NCBI GenBank assembly: GCA_037178675.1 | Contig: JAYMGJ010000216.1 | Location: 124,001 to 188,000 of the forward strand | Length of the DNA: 64,000 bases | Source: Scleroderma bovista | Taxonomy: Eukaryota > Basidiomycota > Agaricomycetes > Boletales > Sclerodermataceae | Direction: 5' to 3' | Part shown: piece by piece, positions 57,301-64,000 of the stretch | How the letters are laid out: every line of letters begins with the position of its first letter | Position numbering within the stretch: the stretch's first letter is position 1 | Notes under the pieces: model-generated | What the model was told of the DNA's origin: nothing | What the model saw: the letters and a program-made list of their open reading frames with translations, nothing else | The model's database searches: none | Position numbers and translations under genes: made by a program

Positions 57301-58105
57301 GAGGAGACAAGCAAGGATTGAGCGTGCTTCAAATTGGATGGGACATCGTTGAGGAAAGGATACAACCACAGATTTTGCAGTCTTCGAGTCGGCATTGGGG
57401 CACCACTCAACGGTTACGGCAGGAGAAGCCATCCAAAGAGAGTCCGAACCCTTCGCCACTGAGAGAGAAGGCTTGGAAGTGATGCCATTCACTCACACGC
57501 TCATAGCTTGTGAGGGGGCTCAGCGAGGCTCAGCGGCTCAAGCGTAAGAGACCGGTTTTGCCTAGACGTTTCACTGATAGGCTGTCGAGTTGTATGGCGT
57601 GCCAAGGCCCAATACCACATACATACCCGCACAGGCTGTGACCACGGGATGCCCACGGTGGTTCTGCAGAGCCTCGTATGACAATGCAGTCCATGAGTTA
57701 TCACGACAAAGGGGCTCTCGCGTACATTACTAATATGCAGTCTGGACAAGGTCAGGTGTGGGCAATAGTTACGTGCTCATCAGTATGCTCCGTTCGCTTC
57801 TACATACTCGCAGCTCCCTCTGACGCCTGTGCACCCGTTCAGAGACAAATTCAACACGTTGCAAGCTCCATATCTATGCGCTCCCATTCACACACGACAC
57901 TGAGTGGAGCTGAGCTGATTTTCATACTTTTACATGCCAATTTGCTATCAGTTGATAGATACTGAAATTTCGGGACTCCCCCTTGCTGCATACTATCGCC
58001 AGGTAAGAGACGCAGCATGCTCTATGCCACTGCTTCCTCAAAAAGTCCTCTGCAATTAAGATATTGTTTGTTTTATTGCCCAATGACATTTGTCATTATC
58101 AGCTA
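57301..58105. other. intergenic region, diverged copy of 52840-53400
   Basis: Holds the rest of the MFS promoter and, from about 57530, a diverged duplicate of the elongase upstream region. No gene supported. Confidence 0.5.
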
Positions 58106-58340
58106 GTATGGCTAAAAGTTTTCTGAAGAACTGTTGCAGAGGTCTTGCACATCCAGACGCCGTGGTTTCATATGTAGATATTCTTCCATGTCCACTTGAT
58201 TGGCTGCGTGGAAAACTTGGTGCTAGCGATGCTCCTGGGAGTGGAAACGTAGTCGATCTGGAATAGGTTGGGTACATACGCTGCTATCTGTTAGGAGGAG
58301 GCATTCAGTACCCCGGTGAGTGTATACAACAACGCTCAGG
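58106..58340 (+). pseudogene. internally deleted copy of the elongase-like gene
   Basis: Begins with ATGGCTAAAAGTTTTCTGAA and encodes GLAHPDAVVSYVD, matching the start of the gene at 53420. It then jumps to sequence matching 53620-53700 (CTTGTTTGGTT..GGAAAACTTGGTGCTAG), loses about 120 bp, carries an in-frame stop, and ends at a match of the first intron (GTGAGTGTA.ACAACGCT), after which it joins sequence matching 54925. Clearly non-functional. Confidence 0.8.
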
Positions 58341-58506
58341 AGTCACTATCATCAATGTCCAGCTCATTCCCTTTCAATGCAAGCATATGATCGTCGACTC
58401 AGCATCTTCGAGGCAGTGTGGCAGGTGTTCGTCGCGTTAGCTACCGGTCAACGTCCGATTGTGGCACGCATTCTCTCGTCATCCTAACATAAATATCTTG
58501 CCATGG

Positions 58507-59905
58507 CTCCCAACAAGGAATCAGGCCTCTTGAACTCGTACCACCATCATGTCGAGTTTTTTCCCACGCTGACGTGGACAAGAGCAGGGCATTCAGCACG
58601 CTGCCTACGCACAGAGAGGCGTTCTGCCTCTCATTCTCGGTACGCCAAGCACTGCGATCCCTGAAAGTCGACTGCCTCCGTCGCCGTTGACTGTGTTCTC
58701 GTCAACGTTTCCCACCGCCGACAAGTCATGCTCTGCCTTGGCTCAGCATGCCAACATCGTTTTCACCGCCTACAAAACCAGTCAATGCTCACAGACATGC
58801 CATTTCCATTTTTCAGCATCACCATCACTACTTCGAGACTATGCCGACACACGCTACTGAGGGGGGGCCTTGACAGGGCATACCCACGCTAACCGTGCAG
58901 TCATGTCGGTAGACCACCGCTGGAGACCCACGAACCCAGGACCAGGAGTTGCTAGACCTCTCACTGTAAGGAACTAACATGACTTAGCTACGCAACTACG
59001 ATATATTTTCGATCTACGAAGCACTCGAGAGGGCCCGGGCGTTGGTGAGGACGCCTACCGCGGACCTCGGGGTGAGTTATGATCGATACCGGGTAACTGG
59101 TATCGATCGTCCTGCGACCGGCAAGACCCACAAAGGGCAGGGCGGACGTATGTCATCTACGACGCACCGAAGCGGCCAGGTTAGATCCCGCGCCCTGTGT
59201 CCTGAGGCATGGCCCTCTCTGTGCTTTGCTGCCTCTTGTATTTTAGCTTTGACACTTTCTTTGTACCTTAGATACATTGTATGCTCGGACGTCGAGCCAC
59301 TCGCGCTTTGACGTCACCAGTACTGTACTTATAGCGCCTGTAGCAGCTTCGAGCTGCAGCAATCCGATTCCCCCAGTTCCGCATTTCACGTCCGAGTCAT
59401 CAGTCTAAGAAGTCACAAGTTCCCGTCGTATCTACAGCATTCACCGTCCGAGTCCCGAGTCTCTTCCGTCTCTCTTATCTCCTTCTCACTCCCTTGTCCT
59501 CTCGAACACCCGAACCCGCACCTTCCCCTACATCACTGAATGTCAGTATTCCACCGCTGGACCAATCGGGGCACAGGTCAAGGAGTTGCCGGACCTCTCA
59601 CTGCATCGTTTGTTACGTTGGTCACTGCCCACAAACACTTACATCATACGCTTGTCGTCTCGTTTCGTTTCTGTTTTGGTTTCCTTTTCTCCACTACCTT
59701 CGGCTTGGAGTTTCGCTCCGCCTCATATGCCAACTTACCATTGCACTGACACTACAAAGACGACCTACAATTCTACGTTCAACAGTACTTTTGGTTCATA
59801 TGACACAGAATACTCCTACGGCCTGTTGGCACCGCGTCTTAGCACACCTGTTTGCTTGCAGCGGTATATAAATATAGAATTCTCTCTCTCTCCCAACAAG
59901 GAATC
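58507..59905. mobile_element. 1.37-kb insertion between 16-bp direct repeats
   Basis: The exact 16-mer CTCCCAACAAGGAATC occurs at 58507-58522 and 59890-59905. In MFS copy 1 (around 55110-55200) the region between the elongase unit and the MFS 3' end has no such insert, so the intervening 1.37 kb looks inserted, with the repeats as target duplications. The right end carries a TCTCTC tail, which would suit a non-LTR element; however the interior (59340-59550) resembles LTR/leader-type sequence, and there are two related 50-bp segments (58914-58965, 59551-59602). Element class not resolved. Confidence 0.5.
59081..59108. repeat. perfect inverted repeat, 10-bp arms with 8-nt loop
   Basis: GATCGATACC (59081-59090) pairs with GGTATCGATC (59099-59108) around GGGTAACT. 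It lies inside the 1.37-kb insertion and may be a protein-binding site or a hairpin of that element. Confidence 0.7.
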
Positions 59906-59976
59906 TAATATCGCAAATACATAGAATCACAGTGGGGGTACAGTTTGGGTATTTATACAGAATATTTGATCGTTGG

Positions 59977-61943
59977 TCAAATTTTCCTCTCATCCCCAAG
60001 AATTTCATCATTTGTATCCTCCAATTTGGGCTCTGGCTGGAGCTGGTGGTCCGACGTCCTGTGGTAAAACAACAAAACGGCAATCGCTTCTATCGCGACA
60101 GTGCCCAGCACAAACCACAAGGCTGCGGCACGTCCGTCATACTTCGTTGGTCCCCCATGCCCAACCTCGACAGATGTTTCGATCGAAATAGCGGCAGCGA
60201 GGCCAACGGCCGAGCCAAGCTGCAGTGCTACATAGAACATTGCGCCGACAACACCAGCCATCGACGTCGGCGCAGTCTGAAAGATGGTGACGCTGAAAAC
60301 GACAAGCCAGAAGCCCATAAACTTGTTTTCATCCAGGGGGGAAAGACTGCTTACTTCGTATGCATGAATATCAATACGGTACCAGCGCTACCAAGCAAGA
60401 ACGCCGGAAAGACGAAAGGCCAGTAGTGGTTCGGCTCTCCACCAGCTAAGGCAAGTATCGCTGTAGCCGCGGATGTCACGACCAGCCCTAGCAGGATAAT
60501 CCATTTGGGGCTGACGATCCTCGATAAGCCGCCAGTGAAGCTCATAGCGAAGCCCATAACGCCGAGGGGGAGCCTAACCATTGATGAGATGAAATATAGT
60601 AAGAGAAAGTGCTGGACATACATATGAGCAGCTGTAGAGAGAGTAGTCCAGTGAAAGAAATTTTGCCACAAGTGCACAAAGATGGCATAGACTACAGTCC
60701 ACCAATAAAAGGGTAGCAAGGCCACAGAAAAGAGAACGGAAAAGTTCCTGTAGAACCATATACAGGGAGGTCTATATGACTGGGGGTGAGCAAACTTTGA
60801 CACTGGAGGCTAGCGGACGTGCGAACACTGCAGCCTTTTCAACCGGAAGGTGTGCTTCCCAGAAGAAGAACGCAATCACCAATACAATTGAGACAACCAA
60901 TGAAACGATGACCACTGCGCCAGCCCACCCATGTACAGGCCCGGTGGTGACTGCAAAGATAAAAAGAGCAAAAGCAGCTAACCGGGAAAGGAGCCAAGTT
61001 AATGCACCACAAATGATCTAAAACGAGAGTTTACCAGTTAAAACGGATGTCCCAACTATGTCAAAGTCTCTCCAAGTAGGGGTAAATCTCTCATTGTCAC
61101 GCTGGGCCTTTCCTATGTGAGCTGGTATGACGACGGCGCCAATCGGACCAACTAGAAGGGAAACCAGCCCAGTGAACCAGAAAATCCAATGGTATGTCAT
61201 CCATTGGACAAACACCGCACCAATGATGAAGCCGAAAACTGGATCCAAGACTATTAGTAACGGAGGTGCCAGCAAAAGTAGCACTATACCCTCCGCGACT
61301 ACCGCACAGCCTGAGAAGACTGCAAAAGCTCGGGCCTGCTGAGTGGGGTCCGGGAAAACCCTTACGATCAAGGTTAGCGCAGACGGGATGGACATCGCGC
61401 AGGCTAAATATGTGTTACTAGAATATTCACCATGTTGTACAGACGTTCTTACCGATACCGCTCAATGACCTTAAAGCGATCAGAATGAGCTTGTTGTTCA
61501 CAAAACCAGCACCAAGCGAAAGTAGACCAAGAGCAGTGACTCCGCCAACGAAAGGTAACCCTATTGTTCGATCAGGTCCATTGATATGTGGGATAATAAA
61601 TCATTAGGCTCACTAGGGCCATAGACATCGCTGATTCGTCCGCTCTGTGTATGCGAATAGGCAAGTGTTCGGTACAGCACGGAACGACCAGACGCACAAT
61701 TAAGAGGGTCGAGGCAAAAGTGAGCTGGTTTCCACTGATGATCCAGACCCCTTGGCTTGTTGTGATGTTCAAGGACTGCTCCAGAACCGGCAGAGCAGAG
61801 AAGACACTCGACATGCTGAAAGAGTCTAGAATCTGGGAAAAGCAAAGGATCAGCAGCAGCAGCAGCTTCCGCACAAGAGGAATTTGTTTGGGTAGTTCAT
61901 CTCCTAATGCATCGCTGGGCGACGGGAGACTGGGGGAAGACAT
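59977..61943 (-). CDS. MFS transporter (DHA2-like, 14 TM), copy 2
   Basis: Eight exons at exactly +4,729 bp from copy 1: 61943-61698, 61644-61614, 61560-61453, 61403-61035, 60977-60827, 60771-60622, 60573-60355, 60292-59977; 529 residues, phase intact. Large stretches, including introns, are identical to copy 1. Differences seen include the N-terminus (MSSPSLPSPSDALGDELPKQ against MSSPGLPLPSHALVDEPPKQ), a few residues in exon 4 (EGIVLLLLAPPLLIVLDPVF) and the end (RTSDHQLQPEPKLEDTNDEI). There are no indels across the whole gene. The promoter beyond about 61945 has diverged except for the TATATA block. Confidence 0.92.
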
Positions 61944-62739
61944 CACACGGAGACACGATTGCACTGAATCTTCCGAGATAGAAGAATTTCATATATACTC
62001 TTTGCGAATGGAGAGTTCCTTCTGTGCCCGAAAAAAGCCCACATGGTGAAGACTGGACGATGTATCGAAGCAAGGGTTGAGCATTCTTTTGGATAGGAAA
62101 ATCGTTTACGAAAGGATGAACCACGAGTGGAACAATGCGATCAACGGGAGGAAGCTGTGCCCCATACCCTTCGCGCGGCTATGTTTTGGCTTCATTTTTG
62201 TAATGCGGTAAAAAGTCCAAGCACCTGAGGGGAAAGAGAATTATGCCAATGTCATGGCAAAGTCTTTATTAGTCGAAGATGCAAACTGCTGTAATCGGGA
62301 GTAATAGGTGAAAATTCGCCAAACACGGTAATAGGCACTACAAACTCCAACGACTCGGAGAAACATGCCCCTCGTGATGCCATCCAGAAAACGAGAAAGA
62401 AACAGTAGATCTTTCCTCCGGGCCTCTATTTGATGGTTCCAAGTTCCGATTGGTATGGCGATCCAGTTTCGACAACCTGGGATCTCATCTTCTCATCTAA
62501 TAGTAATTGGTCCAGGCCAACCTGGAACGTTCGGGAGCTTATACCGACCATCCTTACTCTTCCACGGCCAGCACAACCCGAAGAACCTACATTCCTCATC
62601 ATGCCTGGCTTGGTGTACAATGAGCATATTAGCAAAATAGTTCTTGCGCACATTGCAACTCTGTGTGGTACGATTGTCATGGTTAGAAACCAAATACAAG
62701 GGAAAAGAAAGTAAAGGGATTCACATTGGTACGCGCACT
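61944..62739. other. intergenic region
   Basis: MFS copy 2 promoter (TATATA at 61992-61997) and further sequence. An ORF pair at 62426-62758 overlaps the end of the S9 peptidase relic and is not supported as a gene. Confidence 0.5.
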
Positions 62740-63981
62740 TCCACTTCTGCCCAACCACTGACGCATCTGCTGTCCATCAAATTCTGAGAGCCGAGATAGG
62801 AGACGACGCCTCGGTAATGTTCATTGTCCAGGATGCCCCAATTACTGGCAAGTCGATTACTATTGACGAGTTTCAGTAAATAATCGAAGTCTCGTGGGAG
62901 ATCTTTACATGTAATTCTCGACCGTAAGCGGAGGAACCACGGTAGTTCATGTCAAGCCTACAAGATAGACACGCGAATCAGCCACAATTAAGACTCGGAA
63001 ACACCAAGCAAACCTACGACTGGTATAGCACATCTCGGTCAGGTTCAACCCTTGTGGCTCCATGGAAGTTGGAACACTGAAGACCATCGGCTAGGGAGCA
63101 TACGGGTAAAGCACGAAATACCACTGGGGCTCGCAGAAGTTCTGCTTTTTCGGCGATGGCAAGACGGTCATCGGTTAGCCACAGAGGGTAATTCACGGAC
63201 ACTGGATTTTTTGCTCGTCTTCGCTTCCGGCAACTTTGATGAGTTGCATCTGGACGTTCACAATGTGGACATCTACAACATAGATGAAACCAGCTTCGAA
63301 GGGCATCCAAGGTTCGCCTCACCCCTGCCAGGCCATTTTGGTACTGAAAGGATTAATGACAGGTAACAGCTGTTGTACTAGTGTTTCCTCAAAGGGAGAG
63401 CCTGCACCTTTGTCGTTGCGTTGATGGTACATAAGCCATTCACAACACTTTCTGGATTGTCGTTCTCTAGATCAGAATGATACTCTAGAACCACAGCGAC
63501 AAGGTTCTTGGAGGTCGGGTGAACGAAAAAAATGCATAGCGGTACCGGATGTCATCTGGAACAAAAAGGAATGATAATAAGCACGCTGGAGACTAACCGG
63601 GTGTTATTGGTTCAGGAGGACTGCCACTGGTGGCAGTATTGACAATATACACCCTGTTGTTACTGAAGTTGCAGAAGTAGACCACTTTATTGTAAGCAAT
63701 TGCTGCGGCCCTGGCCTTACTCGTGCACACCACTCCATGCATTTAACCCTGACGAGATGACAGCTTCAATGCTCTCAGCATCGACAATCACCATCCCCAT
63801 CAGGGTGTTTCTCGGTGTAGTACACACGCGAGGTAACGGGATCATCGAACGTATTAGTGTTCTATGAAGAAGCGATCAGCTGCGATAAAGTAGTGGCAGC
63901 ACAACACACGTCTGCGATAATGGTTTCGGGTATAATGGGAGACGGCCAAGTTCCAAACGCTTTGGGTTGCTTATTAGCCAT
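62740..63981 (-). pseudogene. decayed peptidase S9 (prolyl oligopeptidase/acylaminoacyl peptidase-like) gene
   Basis: Minus strand from ATG 63981: ANKQPKAFGTWPSPIIPETI matches the start of fungal S9 peptidases. In shifting frames it continues with VYIVNTATSGSPPEPITPDD, NLVAVVLEYHSDLEND, NGLCTINATTKVQALPL, SVNYPLWLTDDRLAIAEKAE, EPQWYFVLYPYAP, then NYRGSSAYGRELH (the YRGSxxYGR motif before the catalytic region), RLASNWGILDN and YRGVVSYLGSQNLMDS. Frameshifts and stops break it at least four times. Similarity stops before the catalytic GxSxGG serine, so the active site is missing. Beta-propeller and hydrolase parts are both recognisable. Confidence 0.75.
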
Positions 63982-64000
63982 GGTAAGAGGGATGATGATG

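Noticed and set aside
1..64000. CRISPR arrays, rRNA, bacterial-type operons
   Set aside because: No regularly spaced repeats, rRNA signatures or Shine-Dalgarno-linked gene strings; the window is eukaryotic nuclear DNA.

Overview
This is a nuclear window from a basidiomycete fungus, most likely an Agaricomycete (mushroom or polypore group). Genes are packed on both strands and interrupted by many 45-65 nt introns. The content fits that group: two multicopper laccases, a fungal SLATT-domain protein, an Agaricomycete-type G-domain family, ERG25, an AzgA-type purine permease, an aquaglyceroporin and LINE debris. I saw no bacterial operon structure, CRISPR array, rRNA or convincing tRNA. All exon models were built by hand from splice sites, reading phase and family conservation.

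Bases 1-26.4 kb are mostly housekeeping genes. In order: the 3' end of URA2 (CPSase/DHO-like/ATCase); a SLATT-domain gene; NC2-alpha, convergent with the GINS subunit SLD5; a DAP1-type heme protein; an MFS transporter with a decayed duplicate beside it; an aquaglyceroporin; a DnaJ/X-domain co-chaperone with a tightly divergent small gene; cytosolic tyrosyl-tRNA synthetase; and a large GTPase with a putative C-terminal membrane anchor.

Bases 26.4-42.3 kb hold a tandem laccase pair, a second and much smaller G-domain paralog, a decayed APH/AIM9-like kinase gene, a third G-domain relic, an F-box gene, ERG25 and a 16-exon purine permease. Repeated copies of the G-domain and laccase genes show local duplication and decay.

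Bases 42.3-64 kb are gene-poor and rearranged. They contain LINE fragments, a disordered proline-rich/acidic protein, a possible small secreted peptide, a 119-bp Mutator-type MITE with 9-bp target duplications, an elongase-like gene with altered motifs, two almost identical MFS transporters exactly 4,729 bp apart, an internally deleted elongase copy, a 1.38-kb insertion between 16-bp direct repeats, and a decayed S9 peptidase gene at the right edge.

The most interesting leads are the SLATT protein (a family linked to prokaryotic conflict systems), the three-member G-domain cluster, the recent tandem MFS duplication, the MITE, and the unusual splicing (four GC-AG introns, several 14-25 nt exons, one 37-nt intron). 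I did not find a single clearly novel multi-gene system.
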